Assembly: GCA_014647935.1 (NCBI GenBank)
Contig: BMQD01000014.1
Span: 62,001 to 126,000, forward strand
DNA from: Planomonospora parontospora
GTDB taxonomy: Bacteria; Actinomycetota; Actinomycetes; Streptosporangiales; Streptosporangiaceae
Length of the DNA stretch: 64,000 bases
Direction: 5' to 3'
Shown here: positions 18,577 through 27,575 of the stretch, in pieces
Position numbering within the stretch: position 1 is the stretch's first letter
Layout: every line of letters begins with the position of its first letter
The notes under the pieces: generated by a model
Databases searched by the model: none
The model's input: only the letters and a program-made list of their open reading frames with translations
What the model was told of the DNA's origin: nothing
Translations under genes and position numbers: made by a program

Positions 18577-19248
18577 TCAGGCCAGGCCGTGCCGTACAGC
18601 GTAGAGCGCGGCCTGGGTCCTGTCCTGCACGCCCAGCTTCATCAGCACGTTGGAGACGTGGGTCTTGACCGTCTTCTCCGCCACCGCCAGTTCACGGGCG
18701 ATCTCCCGGTTGGAACGGCCCGAGGCGATCAGCGCGAGCACCTCGCGCTCCCGGTCGGTCAACGGGACCACCGGTCCCGCCGGAGCCGCGTTCCCGGACG
18801 CGGGCGGGAGGGCGGCCCCGGCCAGCATCGCCTCGGCGGCCTCGGGGGCCAGCAGCACCTGCCCGCCGTGGACCGCCCGGATGGCCTGGACCAGCGCCGC
18901 GGGCTCGACGTCCTTGTAGAGGAAGCCCGCCGCCCCAGCCCGCATGGCCGGGGCCACGTCGCCGCGGTCGGAGACCGAGGTCAGCACCAGCACGCGCGGC
19001 GTCAGCCCGAGTTCCGCGAGCCGGGCCAGCGCGCCGGGACCGTCGAGGACCGGCATCCTCAGGTCGAGCAGGAGCACGTCCGGCGCGAGCGACCCGGTCA
19101 GCTCCACCGCCTCGGCGCCGTCCCGCGCCTCCCCCACCACCTCCAGGTCGTCCTGCAGGTCCAGGAACGTGCGCAGGCCCTGCCGGACCACCGGGTGGTC
19201 GTCCGCGATCAGCACCCGGATCGTCCGGCCCCGTTCACCGCCGCTCAC
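18577..19248 (-). CDS. LuxR/NarL-type response regulator
   Basis: 223 residues. The receiver domain has DDHP at its acidic pocket, phospho-acceptor Asp in LLLDLRMP and Lys in LYKD. The C-terminal helix-turn-helix ([36 protein letters not shown]) is of LuxR type. It lies 79 bp downstream of the GAF histidine kinase on the same strand and is surely its partner. The GTG at 19248 lacks a close Shine-Dalgarno sequence, but no better start exists. Confidence 0.96.
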   Translation of the reverse strand: MSGGERGRTIRVLIADDHPVVRQGLRTFLDLQDDLEVVGEARDGAEAVELTGSLAPDVLLLDLRMPVLDGPGALARLAELGLTPRVLVLTSVSDRGDVAPAMRAGAAGFLYKDVEPAALVQAIRAVHGGQVLLAPEAAEAMLAGAALPPASGNAAPAGPVVPLTDREREVLALIASGRSNREIARELAVAEKTVKTHVSNVLMKLGVQDRTQAALYAVRHGLA

Positions 19249-19327
19249 CCGCGCGCCACCGTCCTCCCGCCTCCGTCCACCGCACGCCGTACCCGTCCCG
19301 CCCGCCGTCCCGGTGCCGTGCGGGCGC

Positions 19328-20467
19328 TCACCGGGGCACCTCCATCCGCACCAGCGTGCCGCCGCCCGGCTCCGAGGACACCCGCACGCTCCCGCCCAGG
19401 GCCTGCGCCCGGTCGCCCATCGACGCGATGCCCAGCCCGCGGCCGGAGGCCGCGGCCGCGTCGAACCCGGTCCCGTCGTCGCGCACCTCCAGCACCACCC
19501 GGCCCCCCTCGCAGCCCAGCCGTACGGCGACCGCCTCCGCGGCGGCGTGCCGGGCGGCGTTGTGCAGGGCCTCCTGGGCGACCCGCAGGACGGCCGCCTC
19601 CGTCTCCGGCGCCAGCCCGCACAGCGCCTCCCCTTCGCCCCCGTCCCCCAGCCGGAACGTGAACGACGCCGGATGGAGCCGGTCCAGCAGCCGGACGTGC
19701 TTGCGGAGCGTCTCGGCCAGGCCGTGGCGGTCGAGCTCGGCCGGGCGCAGCTCCACGATCACCGCACGGAGCTCGGCCAGCGCCTCCCCGGCCAGCCGCT
19801 CCACCCGCTCCAGCTCGCGCACCGCCCGGTCGGGGTCGCGGGTGACCAGCGAGGCCGCCGCCTGGGCGGTGAGCCGGAGCGAGAACAGCTTCTGGGTCAC
19901 CGCGTCGTGCAGCTCGCGGGCCATCCGGGTGCGCTCCTCCACCAGCGCCAGCTCCCGGCCGCGCTCGTAGAGGCGGGCGTTGGTGAGGGCGATCGCGGCG
20001 TGCGCGGCGAACATCGTCAGCAGCCGCTGGTCGTCCTCGGTGAACCCGCCGGGGGCCCGCTTGTTGGACAGGAAGACGATGCCGAGCACCTGCTCGCCGT
20101 CGCGGATCGGCACCCCGAGGAAGTCCTTCAGCACCGGATGCGCGCGCGGCCAGGAGTCGAACCGCGGGTCCCGGCGGACGTCCGGCAGCCGGACCGGGGC
20201 GCCCTCGCGCAGCATCGCACCGAGCAGCCCGTGCTGGCGGGGCGTCGGGCCGATGGCCGCCCACTCCTCGTCGGAGATGCCCTCGGCGACGAACTCGGCG
20301 AACGCCCCCTCGTCGTCGGGCACGCCCAGCGCCGCGTAACGGGCGTCCAGCAGCCGCTGCGCCGAGCGGACGATCACCTGGAGCACCTCGCGGACCGACA
20401 GATGCCTGGTCACCGCGAGCACGGCGGAGCTCACCGCGTGCAGGACGGCGTCCCGGTCTCCGTTCAC
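19328..20467 (-). CDS. soluble GAF-domain sensor histidine kinase (HisKA_3)
   Basis: 379 residues without a membrane segment. A GAF domain covers residues ~15-180 ([20 protein letters not shown] near its end). The HisKA_3 dimerisation helix has the phospho-His in [15 protein letters not shown], followed by an HATPase_c domain ([28 protein letters not shown]). A cytosolic or redox/gas signal is likely, as in NreB- or DevS-like kinases, but no haem or cluster ligand can be assigned. GTG 20467 is supported by TAGAGT 7 nt upstream. Confidence 0.95.
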   Translation of the reverse strand: MNGDRDAVLHAVSSAVLAVTRHLSVREVLQVIVRSAQRLLDARYAALGVPDDEGAFAEFVAEGISDEEWAAIGPTPRQHGLLGAMLREGAPVRLPDVRRDPRFDSWPRAHPVLKDFLGVPIRDGEQVLGIVFLSNKRAPGGFTEDDQRLLTMFAAHAAIALTNARLYERGRELALVEERTRMARELHDAVTQKLFSLRLTAQAAASLVTRDPDRAVRELERVERLAGEALAELRAVIVELRPAELDRHGLAETLRKHVRLLDRLHPASFTFRLGDGGEGEALCGLAPETEAAVLRVAQEALHNAARHAAAEAVAVRLGCEGGRVVLEVRDDGTGFDAAAASGRGLGIASMGDRAQALGGSVRVSSEPGGGTLVRMEVPR

Positions 20468-20474
20468 GCGGAGA

Positions 20475-20480
20475 ACTCTA
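20475..20480 (-). promoter_or_regulatory. -10 element TAGAGT of a leaderless promoter
   Basis: TAGAGT on the minus strand ends 7 nt before the histidine kinase GTG. Confidence 0.65.
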
Positions 20481-20643
20481 GGCGCACACCCCGGATACCA
20501 CGGCTCCGCAGCCGGGCTCCGCCTCGGCGGAGCGGACGGCATGCCGGGTCCGGCCGTCGCCTGTCCGGCCAGTCAGCCGCAAGAGGATTCCAAGTCGATC
20601 TCCGCATGCTGGTCGCAACGATCGCCTCCCCATTGGAGTGACC

Positions 20644-21192
20644 ATGCGCCGGCCCCTGACCGTCCTCGCCGCCATCACCGTGGCGGGTGGCATGCTGCTC
20701 GTCCCCCAGACCGCGAACGCCCAGACCTTCCAGCACCGGGCCGCGAACGCTCCGGTGACGGCACAGCAGGCTCCCCCGCTGTCACCGCTGAAGCTGACCG
20801 CCTACTACCCCCGCAGGGCGTACGCGGGCCGCACGATCACCTACACGCTCAAGACCAAGAACGTCGGGGACTGGTACACCGACATCGCCTACGTCGGCGG
20901 CTACGTCCCCAAGCAGGCCTACAAGGTCCGGATCACCGGTCCCTCCGGCTCGTACTGCGAGGCCGACGGGCGCGAGGTCGGCTGCCTGCTCGACCGGCTG
21001 AACCCCGGCAGGACCGCCACCGTCAAGGTCAAGGTCTGGCTCCGGGGCAGTGCCCGGGGCACCGCGGCCGCCGAGTTCGCCACGGCCTCGATCGACGTCC
21101 CCGCGGGCGGCCTCGACACCCTCGACATCCACGGTCTCGACACCGGCGTGGACCTGAAGTACGTGAAGGTCAGGACCCGGATCCTCCGCTAG
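20644..21192 (+). CDS. secreted protein with a DUF11/CARDB-like beta domain
   Basis: 182 residues. GGAG stands 5 nt before ATG 20644. A Sec signal peptide ends near QTANAQ. The mature region has a single beta-rich domain (LKLTAYYPRRAYAGRTITYTLK, then KVRITGPSGSYC, CLLDRL and TATVKVKVWLRG) resembling the conserved-repeat DUF11 fold used in cell-surface proteins. Two Cys could form a disulfide outside the cell. Function is unknown, and it lies between two signalling genes. Confidence 0.8.
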   Translation: MRRPLTVLAAITVAGGMLLVPQTANAQTFQHRAANAPVTAQQAPPLSPLKLTAYYPRRAYAGRTITYTLKTKNVGDWYTDIAYVGGYVPKQAYKVRITGPSGSYCEADGREVGCLLDRLNPGRTATVKVKVWLRGSARGTAAAEFATASIDVPAGGLDTLDIHGLDTGVDLKYVKVRTRILR

Positions 21193-21328
21193 CCGTACCC
21201 CGTCCGCGCACCGGAGCCCCACCCCGTCCCCGCTGCGGGGGTCGGGGTCACCGCACCGGACGTGCGGTCCGCGTGTACGGCGCGCCGTACGGTCCGGGTG
21301 AGGACCCGGGCGTGCGGCGTGTGCCGTA

Positions 21329-21403
21329 GGTCCGGATGGAGGCCCGGGCGTGCGGTCCGGATGGGGGCCCGGGCGTGCGGTCCGGATGGGGGCCCGGGCG
21401 TGC
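21329..21403. repeat. three tandem 25-bp repeats
   Basis: The unit GGTCCGGATGGRGGCCCGGG plus CGTGC occurs three times in a row from 21329, with a partial copy just before it. It fills the gap before a response regulator and has no spacer structure. Confidence 0.85.
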
Positions 21404-21464
21404 GGCGCGCACCGTGCGGACAGCCTCATATGCGACCGGCCCGCCCAGCGGGCATGATCTCCCC

Positions 21465-22163
21465 ATGACCACTCCGGCTACGCTCAGGGTCGTCCTGGCC
21501 GAGGACCACTACCTGGTGCGCGAGGGCACCCGCCGGCTCCTGGAGTCCACCGGGGAGATCTCCGTGGTGGCCGCCGTGGGCACCGCCGGTGAGCTGCTCG
21601 ACGCCGCCCGGCGGCTCCGGCCCGACGTGGTCGTCACCGACATCCGGATGCCGAGCCCCGCCGACCCGGTGCGCCCGGGCATGGAGGGCGTCGACGCCGC
21701 CCACCGCATCCGGGCGGCCGCGCGGGACCTCGGGGTCATCGGCGTCGTGGTGCTCTCCCAGTTCTCCGACGCGGTGTTCGCCCTCGACCTGTTCCGGGAC
21801 GGCACCGAGGGACGGGCCTACCTGCTGAAGGATCGGGTCGGGGACATCGACGAGCTGCTCGGCGCGATCCGGTCGGTGGCCGCGGGCGGGTCGGTGATCG
21901 ACCCCAAGGTGGTGGAGGGCCTGCTGGCCAAGCGCGGCGTGCGCGGTGGCCCGCCGCCGACCGACCTCACCCCCCGGGAGCTGGACGTGCTGCGTGAGAT
22001 GGCGCACGGCCTGTCCAACGGCGGCATCGCCCGGACCCTGCACCTGTCGGTCTCCGCGATCGAGAAGCACGTGAACTCGATCTTCATGAAACTGGCGCTG
22101 GAGAACAGCCCCGACACCCACCGCCGGGTGGCCGCCGTCATCGCCTATCTCGGCTCGGGCTAG
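21465..22163 (+). CDS. orphan LuxR/NarL-type response regulator
   Basis: 232 residues. The receiver domain has AEDH, the acceptor Asp in VVVTDIRMP and Lys in LLKDR. The LuxR helix-turn-helix (LTPRELDVLREMAHGLSNGGIARTLHLSVSAIEKHVN) is complete. There is an insertion after the acceptor region (SPADPVRPGMEG), typical of a DesR/LiaR-like subgroup. No kinase gene is adjacent. No Shine-Dalgarno is visible; a weak CATGAT lies 6 nt upstream of ATG 21465, so the mRNA may be leaderless. Confidence 0.93.
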   Translation: MTTPATLRVVLAEDHYLVREGTRRLLESTGEISVVAAVGTAGELLDAARRLRPDVVVTDIRMPSPADPVRPGMEGVDAAHRIRAAARDLGVIGVVVLSQFSDAVFALDLFRDGTEGRAYLLKDRVGDIDELLGAIRSVAAGGSVIDPKVVEGLLAKRGVRGGPPPTDLTPRELDVLREMAHGLSNGGIARTLHLSVSAIEKHVNSIFMKLALENSPDTHRRVAAVIAYLGSG

Positions 22164-22170
22164 GCCACCG

Positions 22171-22244
22171 CCGAAGCCGGAGCCGGAGGCGGAACCGGAA
22201 CCGGAACCGGGGGCGGAACCGGGGGCGGAACCGAAGCCGGAGCC
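22171..22244. repeat. simple-sequence patch of GGAACCGG/GGAGCCGG units
   Basis: Short GGAACCGG-, GGGGGCGGAACC- and GAAGCCGGAGCC-type units repeat through the gap between the response regulator and serB. Confidence 0.7.
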
Positions 22245-22369
22245 TGCCGGGATGGGATCCGGGCCGGGAACCGCGGGTGACGCCGGAACCGGGCGGGCCG
22301 CGAACACCGGGCGTCCGGATGATGAACCACTTACCCGGGTGTTTCCCGGGGCAAGTAGCGTAGGCATCG

Positions 22370-23593
22370 ATGAACCAGCGCACGCTCCTGATCACGTTGA
22401 CCGGTCCCGACCGTCCGGGCGTCACGTCCCGGCTCTTCGCCGTCCTGGCCGGTTTCCCCGTCGCCGTCGCCGACGTCGAGCAGGTCGTCATCCGCGGCCG
22501 GCTCACCCTCGGCGTCCTCGTCGCCTACACCGGCGACACCCCGACCGGAACCGGCGGCACCCTCGGCGCGCTGTGGACCGCCGTCGAACGCACCGCGGAG
22601 GACCTGGGCCTGGAGGTGGAGCTGTCCACCGGCTCCGACACCAAGGAGAAGCGCAGACGCGGCCGGCTGCACGTCACCGTGCTCGGCGCGCCCCTGCATC
22701 CCGCCGCGATGGCGGGCATCTCGGGGCGGATCGCCGCCTCCGGGGCCAACATCGACCGGATCGAGCGGCTGTCGAGCTATCCGGTGACCTGCATCGAGCT
22801 CGCCGTCTCCGGCGCCGACCCGGACGCGCTCCGGGCCGAGCTGGCCGTCGAGGCGCACGCCCAGCAGGTGGACGTGGCCGTGCAGCGGACCGGTCTGTAC
22901 CGCAGGGCCAAGCGGCTGATCGTGATGGACGTGGACTCCACGCTCATCCAGGCCGAGGTGATCGAGCTGCTGGCCGCGCACGCCGGTTGCCTGGACGAGG
23001 TCGCCCGGGTCACCGAGGAGGCGATGCGCGGCGAGCTCGACTTCGCCGAGTCCCTCCGCCGCCGCGTGGCACTGCTCGAGGGCCTCCCGGAGGAGATCTT
23101 CGAGAAGGTCCGCAAGGAGATCGTGCTCACGCCCGGCGCCCGCACGCTGGTGCGGACGCTCAAGCGGCTCGACTACCGGTTCGCGATCGTCAGCGGCGGC
23201 TTCACCCAGCTGACCGACGGCCTCGTGCGCGACCTCGGGATCGACTACTCCGCCGCCAACACCCTGGAGGTGGTGGACGGCGTGCTCACCGGACGGGTGA
23301 TCGGTGAGATCGTGGACCGGGCCGGGAAGGCACGGGCCCTGGAGCGCTTCGCCCGCGAGGCGGGCATCCCGCTCAGTCAGACCGTGGCGATCGGCGACGG
23401 CGCCAACGACCTGGACATGATCGCCGCCGCGGGTCTGGGCATCGCGTTCAACGCCAAACCGGTGGTCCGCCAGGCCGCCGACGCCGCGGTCAGCGTGCCG
23501 TACCTCGACTCGATCCTCTACCTGCTCGGCATCTCCCGCGCCGAGGTGGAGGCCGCCGACGCCGAGGACGGGCTGCCCGCCACCGACCGCTGA
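22370..23593 (+). CDS. serB: phosphoserine phosphatase with N-terminal ACT domains
   Basis: 407 residues. It dephosphorylates 3-phosphoserine in the last step of serine synthesis. Two ACT-type domains (LLITLTGPDRPGVTSRLFAVL and LHVTVLGAPLHPAAM) precede a HAD domain with DVDSTLI, a Ser in VSGGF, Lys in RAGKARAL and GDGANDLDM. The ACT part suggests amino-acid feedback. ATG 22370 has no Shine-Dalgarno; a TAGCGT lies 8 nt upstream, slightly far for a leaderless -10. Confidence 0.97.
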   Translation: MNQRTLLITLTGPDRPGVTSRLFAVLAGFPVAVADVEQVVIRGRLTLGVLVAYTGDTPTGTGGTLGALWTAVERTAEDLGLEVELSTGSDTKEKRRRGRLHVTVLGAPLHPAAMAGISGRIAASGANIDRIERLSSYPVTCIELAVSGADPDALRAELAVEAHAQQVDVAVQRTGLYRRAKRLIVMDVDSTLIQAEVIELLAAHAGCLDEVARVTEEAMRGELDFAESLRRRVALLEGLPEEIFEKVRKEIVLTPGARTLVRTLKRLDYRFAIVSGGFTQLTDGLVRDLGIDYSAANTLEVVDGVLTGRVIGEIVDRAGKARALERFAREAGIPLSQTVAIGDGANDLDMIAAAGLGIAFNAKPVVRQAADAAVSVPYLDSILYLLGISRAEVEAADAEDGLPATDR

Positions 23594-23677
23594 GCCGGAA
23601 CGGCCTGCCCACCACCGACCCCGGAGCGTACGGCCTGCCCGTCCGCGGCCGGACGCGAGAGGCCGGACCGGCCGGGG

Positions 23678-24151
23678 TCAGCGGTCCTTCGGGCTCCACC
23701 GGGTGACCGCGCGTCCGCTCTCCAGCTCCGCCCACGCGTCGGCGGTCTCGATGACGGCGAACGCACCGGGCGGGAGCCCGGGATCGCCGTCACGCGTGGT
23801 GAGCCCCATGACCAGCTCGTGGACTCCGGGGTTGTGCCCCACCAGCAGCAGCGTGCCCACGTCGGGACCGGTCCGCCGGAGCAGCGCGAGCAGGTCGTCG
23901 GCGTAGGCCTCGTAGACGTCCCGCTCGAACTCGACGGACGCGCCGGGCAGTGCCAGCTCGGCGGTCCGCCGGGTCCGCGCGGCCGGAGAGCAGAGCACCA
24001 GGTCCGGCCGGAGCCCCAGCTCGGCGAGGACCTCACCGACCCTGCGGGCGTCGTGCTCGCCCCTCTCGGTGAGAGGACGCTCCCAGTCGGCGAGGCCGGG
24101 CTGGTGGGCGGCCTTGGCGTGCCGCAGCACGATCAGCGTGCGCATCGTCAT
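23678..24151 (-). CDS. sixA: SixA-type phosphohistidine phosphatase
   Basis: 157 residues. The phosphoglycerate-mutase fold is marked by LIVLRHAKA (catalytic His), ERPLTERGEHDA, CSPAARTRRTAE and LVGHNPGVHEL (second His). It probably removes phosphate from histidine-phosphorylated proteins. The ATG at 24151 is preferred over 24145 because it overlaps the stop of the upstream microprotein in ATGA, a translational-coupling arrangement. Confidence 0.93.
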   Translation of the reverse strand: MTMRTLIVLRHAKAAHQPGLADWERPLTERGEHDARRVGEVLAELGLRPDLVLCSPAARTRRTAELALPGASVEFERDVYEAYADDLLALLRRTGPDVGTLLLVGHNPGVHELVMGLTTRDGDPGLPPGAFAVIETADAWAELESGRAVTRWSPKDR

Positions 24152-24252
24152 CTCGCCGCCCACATGGCGATCCCGGCGAGCACCGCGAACACCGCGGCCA
24201 TCGCCAGCAGGATCATGATGAGCGTCTTTCCCCCGGAAGGCTGCTGTTCCAT
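24148..24252 (-). CDS. 34-residue membrane microprotein coupled to sixA
   Basis: The minus strand encodes 34 residues: a short polar start (MEQQPSGGKTL) and a single strong membrane helix (IMILLAMAAVFAVLAGIA), ending WAAR. Its stop codon overlaps the sixA start as ATGA. Such coupling and the clean hydrophobic profile argue for a real gene. It might anchor or regulate SixA, which is an inference from position only. The upstream ribosome-binding site is weak. Confidence 0.6.
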   Translation of the reverse strand: MEQQPSGGKTLIMILLAMAAVFAVLAGIAMWAAR

Positions 24253-24377
24253 CGGGTTCCCGGCACTCCCGGCTGGGGCGTGCCGTCCCTCCTCTTGAGA
24301 TGTCGTCGTGTCGTCCCGGCGGCCGGGACCCGGCCGCCTCCGGCCGCCCCCGGCGGAGGGAGACGGGGTCCGCCTCC

Positions 24378-24398
24378 CCGGGGAGCGGAGGAGTCACC
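24378..24398. repeat. 21-bp repeat, copy A
   Basis: CCGGGGAGCGGAGGAGTCAC plus C occurs here and again, identically, at 33895-33915 inside the tad operon. Confidence 0.75.
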
Positions 24399-24431
24399 GC
24401 TCAGTTTCCCACCGGGACCGCCCGCCCATGC

Positions 24432-24465
24432 GGAAGGGGTGCGCGGTCGCCCGCGCACCCCTTCG
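24432..24465. terminator. strong hairpin after hppA
   Basis: A perfect 14-bp stem (CGAAGGGGTGCGCG type on the minus strand) with a 6-nt loop. It lies 66 bp beyond the hppA stop and upstream of the microprotein-sixA pair. Confidence 0.75.
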
Positions 24466-24530
24466 ACGGTGCCCCGCCGTACGGTGCCTTCGTTGTACGG
24501 CCCCGTACAGGGGATCAACCGTACGGGGAT

Positions 24531-26870
24531 TCAGCCGGCGATCGGCTCGGGCTCCGGCTCACGGTCCGGGCTGTTGTTCCCGGCCGCCGAGTCGTCGTCC
24601 GCCGAGCGGCGCTTGGAGACGACCACCGCGGCGATCACCACGATCACGGCGACCGCCGCGATGCCGACCCGCAGCGCCACGTTGTCGGCGTAGACCACGA
24701 CGGCCGGGGCGATCAGCAGCGCCACCAGGTTCATCACCTTGATGAGCGGGTTGATGGCCGGTCCCGCGGTGTCCTTGAACGGGTCGCCGACCGTGTCGCC
24801 GATGACCGTCGCGGCGTGGGCCTCGGAGCCCTTGCCGCCGTGGTGCCCGTCCTCGACCAGCTTCTTGGCGTTGTCCCAGGCGCCGCCCGAGTTGGCCAGG
24901 AACACCGCCATGAGCGTGCCGCAGGCGATGGCGCCGGCCAGGAAGGCGCCGAGCGGCGCGTATCCGAGCGCGAACCCCACGGCGATCGGCGTCATCACCG
25001 CGAGCAGGCCGGGCGTGGCCAGCTCGCGGAGCGAGTCGCGGGTGCAGATGTCCACGACCCGGCCGTACTCCGGCAGTTCGGTGCCGGCCATGATGCCCGG
25101 CTTGGTACGGAACTGCTCACGCACCTCGAAGACGACACGCATCGCCGCCCGGCCGACCGCCATGATCGCCAGGCCGGAGAACATGAACACGACCGCGGCC
25201 CCGATGACCAGTCCGACGAGCACGTTCGGCGAGTCGACGCCGAGGCTGAACGTGGCGAAGGACCCCAGCGCGTCCTTCACCCCCTGCGTGGCCCCGGTCA
25301 GCTCGGTCTCCACCGCCGTCCGGAAGGCGCCGAACAGCGCCGTCGCGGCGAGCACGGCCGTGGCGATCGCGATGCCCTTGGTGATGGCCTTGGTGGTGTT
25401 GCCGACGGCGTCCAGCGAGGTGAGCACCGCGGCGCCCTCGCCCTCGACATCGCCGGACATCTCGGCGATGCCCTGCGCGTTGTCGGAGACCGGGCCGAAG
25501 GTGTCCATGGACACGATCACGCCCACCGTGGTCAGCAGGCCGGTGCCGGCCAGCGCCACGGCGAACAGGGCGACGGTGACGTTGCCGAAGCCGAGCAGGA
25601 ACGCGCCGTAGACCGCGCCGCCGATGAGCAGCGCCGAGTAGACCGCCGACTCCAGGCCGACGCTGATGCCCGCCAGGATGACCGTGGCGGGCCCGGTGAC
25701 GGAGCTCTCCCCGATCTCCCGTACGGGGCGCCGGTTGGTCTCGGTGAAGTAGCCGGTGAGGATCTGGATGGCGCTGGCCAGGATCAGGCCGATCAGCACC
25801 GCGCCGATCGCGATGAGCCTGGGGTCGGAGTCGACGGCCGCGATCGCCGGGCTCACCCCGTTCAGCTCGGCGAAGCTGGCCGGCAGGTAGAGGAAGGCGG
25901 CCGCCGCGACCAGCACCGCGGAGATCGCCGCGGAGATGAAGAAGCCGCGGTTGATGGCCGCCATGCCGTTGCGGTCACCGCTGCGCGGAGAGGTGACGAA
26001 GATGCCGATGATCGCGGTGAGCACGCCCACCATCGGCACGATCAGCGGGAACACCAGACCCTCGGTGCCGAAGGCGACCTTGCCCAGGATGAGGCTGGCG
26101 ACCAGCATGACCGCGTACGACTCGAACAGGTCGGCCGCCATGCCCGCGCAGTCGCCGACGTTGTCGCCCACGTTGTCGGCGATGGTGGCGGCGTTGCGCG
26201 GGTCGTCCTCGGGGATGCCCTGCTCGACCTTGCCGACCAGGTCGGCGCCTACGTCGGCCGCCTTGGTGAAGATGCCGCCGCCGACCCTCATGAACATCGC
26301 GAGCAGGGCGGCGCCGAAGCCGAAGCCCTCCAGCACGGCGGGGGCGTCGCCCTTGTAGACGAACACCACGATGGCGGCGCCGAGCAGGCCCAGGCCGACG
26401 GTGAACATGCCCGCCACACCGCCGGTGCGGAAGGCGATGCGCATCGCCGTCTTCTCCCCGGCGGTGCGGGCGGCGGCGGCGACGCGGACGTTTCCCCGGA
26501 CCGCCAGCCACATTCCCATGAATCCGGTCAGTGCGGAGAAAACCGCACCGATCACGAAAAATACTGAACGGCCGATCCTCACTTCCGTCGAAACCGCCGG
26601 AAGCAGATACAACAGGAAGGGAATGGCGATGACGAATACGGCGAGCGTGCGGAACTGCCGCCCCAGATATGCGGCGGCTCCTTCCTGCACGGCCCTTGAG
26701 ATGTTCTGCATGCGCTCGGTGCCCTGATCGGCGGCGAGCACCTCGCGGACGAGGCCGCCGGCGACGGCGAGCGCGAGCAGGGCTACGGCGGCGACCACGA
26801 CCACGATGGTCAGGTGGGAGCCGCTCAGGGATACCGCTGTCTCATCGACGGCGGCGAGATGGACAGACAT
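24531..26870 (-). CDS. hppA: K+-independent proton-pumping membrane pyrophosphatase
   Basis: 779 residues with about 16 membrane helices. It hydrolyses pyrophosphate and pumps protons outward. Active-site motifs are DVGADLVGK, GDNVGDCAGMAADLFESY and GDTVGDPFKDTAGPAIN. The Lys in GNTTKAITKG is the residue that marks K+-independent enzymes (family knowledge). The C-terminal tail is acidic and Pro-rich. ATG 26870 has GGAGAG upstream. The 5' region to 27,240 is long and AT-rich in part, suggesting a leader and regulation. Confidence 0.97.
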   Translation of the reverse strand: MSVHLAAVDETAVSLSGSHLTIVVVVAAVALLALAVAGGLVREVLAADQGTERMQNISRAVQEGAAAYLGRQFRTLAVFVIAIPFLLYLLPAVSTEVRIGRSVFFVIGAVFSALTGFMGMWLAVRGNVRVAAAARTAGEKTAMRIAFRTGGVAGMFTVGLGLLGAAIVVFVYKGDAPAVLEGFGFGAALLAMFMRVGGGIFTKAADVGADLVGKVEQGIPEDDPRNAATIADNVGDNVGDCAGMAADLFESYAVMLVASLILGKVAFGTEGLVFPLIVPMVGVLTAIIGIFVTSPRSGDRNGMAAINRGFFISAAISAVLVAAAAFLYLPASFAELNGVSPAIAAVDSDPRLIAIGAVLIGLILASAIQILTGYFTETNRRPVREIGESSVTGPATVILAGISVGLESAVYSALLIGGAVYGAFLLGFGNVTVALFAVALAGTGLLTTVGVIVSMDTFGPVSDNAQGIAEMSGDVEGEGAAVLTSLDAVGNTTKAITKGIAIATAVLAATALFGAFRTAVETELTGATQGVKDALGSFATFSLGVDSPNVLVGLVIGAAVVFMFSGLAIMAVGRAAMRVVFEVREQFRTKPGIMAGTELPEYGRVVDICTRDSLRELATPGLLAVMTPIAVGFALGYAPLGAFLAGAIACGTLMAVFLANSGGAWDNAKKLVEDGHHGGKGSEAHAATVIGDTVGDPFKDTAGPAINPLIKVMNLVALLIAPAVVVYADNVALRVGIAAVAVIVVIAAVVVSKRRSADDDSAAGNNSPDREPEPEPIAG

Positions 26871-27074
26871 CCGACTCTCCTCGGCAAGACGGGAACACGT
26901 CCTGCCCGGAGTGCGTCGCGATGAGTGGAGCGGTGGGTCGGCGGCGCACGTCCGGGCGATTGGCAGTGCCGCTTCCGGTTGCGTCCACAGACCTTCTTTC
27001 GGCGCGGAACCCGACAAGAGTCCCGTCCGAAGGACAAACCTTGGCCGGTGCGGGGAGTCTACGCAGCAAGGACG

Positions 27075-27102
27075 CGGATATGAAGCCTCTGCCCACCGTC
27101 AA
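27075..27102 (-). promoter_or_regulatory. possible hppA promoter
   Basis: On the minus strand TTGACG (27102-27097) and TATCCG (27080-27075) are 16 bp apart. This would give a ~200-nt leader before hppA. The assignment is tentative. Confidence 0.35.
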
Positions 27103-27193
27103 TCGGCGACGTGTCCAACAGTGCCCGCGAGCCCGTGCGCCCATGCCACCGTTTACGCTGCTAGACGCCTTTTATGTCAATGTTTTCGCGACA

Positions 27194-27232
27194 TTTCGGT
27201 CTACACGTTTAACCGGTTAAAGAAGACCGAAA
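27194..27232. promoter_or_regulatory. nested inverted repeats in an AT-rich island
   Basis: Outer arms TTTCGGTCT (27194-27202) and AGACCGAAA (27224-27232) enclose the perfect palindrome TTTAACCGGTTAAA (27208-27221). The island is far more AT-rich than its surroundings and lies ~330 bp upstream of hppA. Confidence 0.5.
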
Positions 27233-27256
27233 ATTTGCGGAGCTCACGGGCGGAGA

Positions 27257-27390
27257 CACCGAGTCCAGGGGAGGACAGGGCACCGGGCCCGGGGAGGACG
27301 GGGGCACCGAGTCCAGGGGAGGACGGATCCGGCGGCCCTCCGGACAGGGCGCGGCCCTCCGGACAGGGCGCGGCCCTCCGGACAGGGCAA
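27257..27390. repeat. short tandem repeats in the hppA/bldG-operon gap
   Basis: CACCGAGTCCAGGGGAGGAC occurs at 27257 and 27305, with a diverged copy between them. A 19-bp unit GGCCCTCCGGACAGGGCGC is then repeated three times from 27334. Nothing coding is seen in 27,240-27,490. Confidence 0.75.
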
Positions 27391-27499
27391 GGACACCGGG
27401 CCCATGGGATGGAGGGACACCGGGCCTGAGGGGGTGGAGGGACACCGGGACCGGGAGGACGGATCCGGCAGGCTCGGGCTTCCGGGCCCGGGCATGACG

Positions 27500-27535
27500 A
27501 CGACCGGGCGTGCCCGTGTGGGCGCGCCCGGTCGT
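27500..27535 (-). terminator. hairpin terminator of the bldG operon
   Basis: ACGACCGGGCG (27500-27510) pairs perfectly with CGCCCGGTCGT (27525-27535), with an inner GCCC/GGGC helix. It lies 41 bp beyond the stop of the anti-sigma gene. Confidence 0.7.
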
Positions 27536-27575
27536 GGGAGAAGCCGTCGCCCGGAGGCCGCGGGCCGGCCCCGGG

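Noticed and set aside
21329-21403. Possible CRISPR array
   Set aside because: The 25-bp units are directly adjacent without spacers, so this is a simple tandem repeat.
24300-26567. Long plus-strand reading frame of 755 codons over hppA
   Set aside because: It is the antisense shadow of the membrane pyrophosphatase; the product is a His/Asp/Gly-rich repeat-like sequence with no domain, as expected from high GC content.
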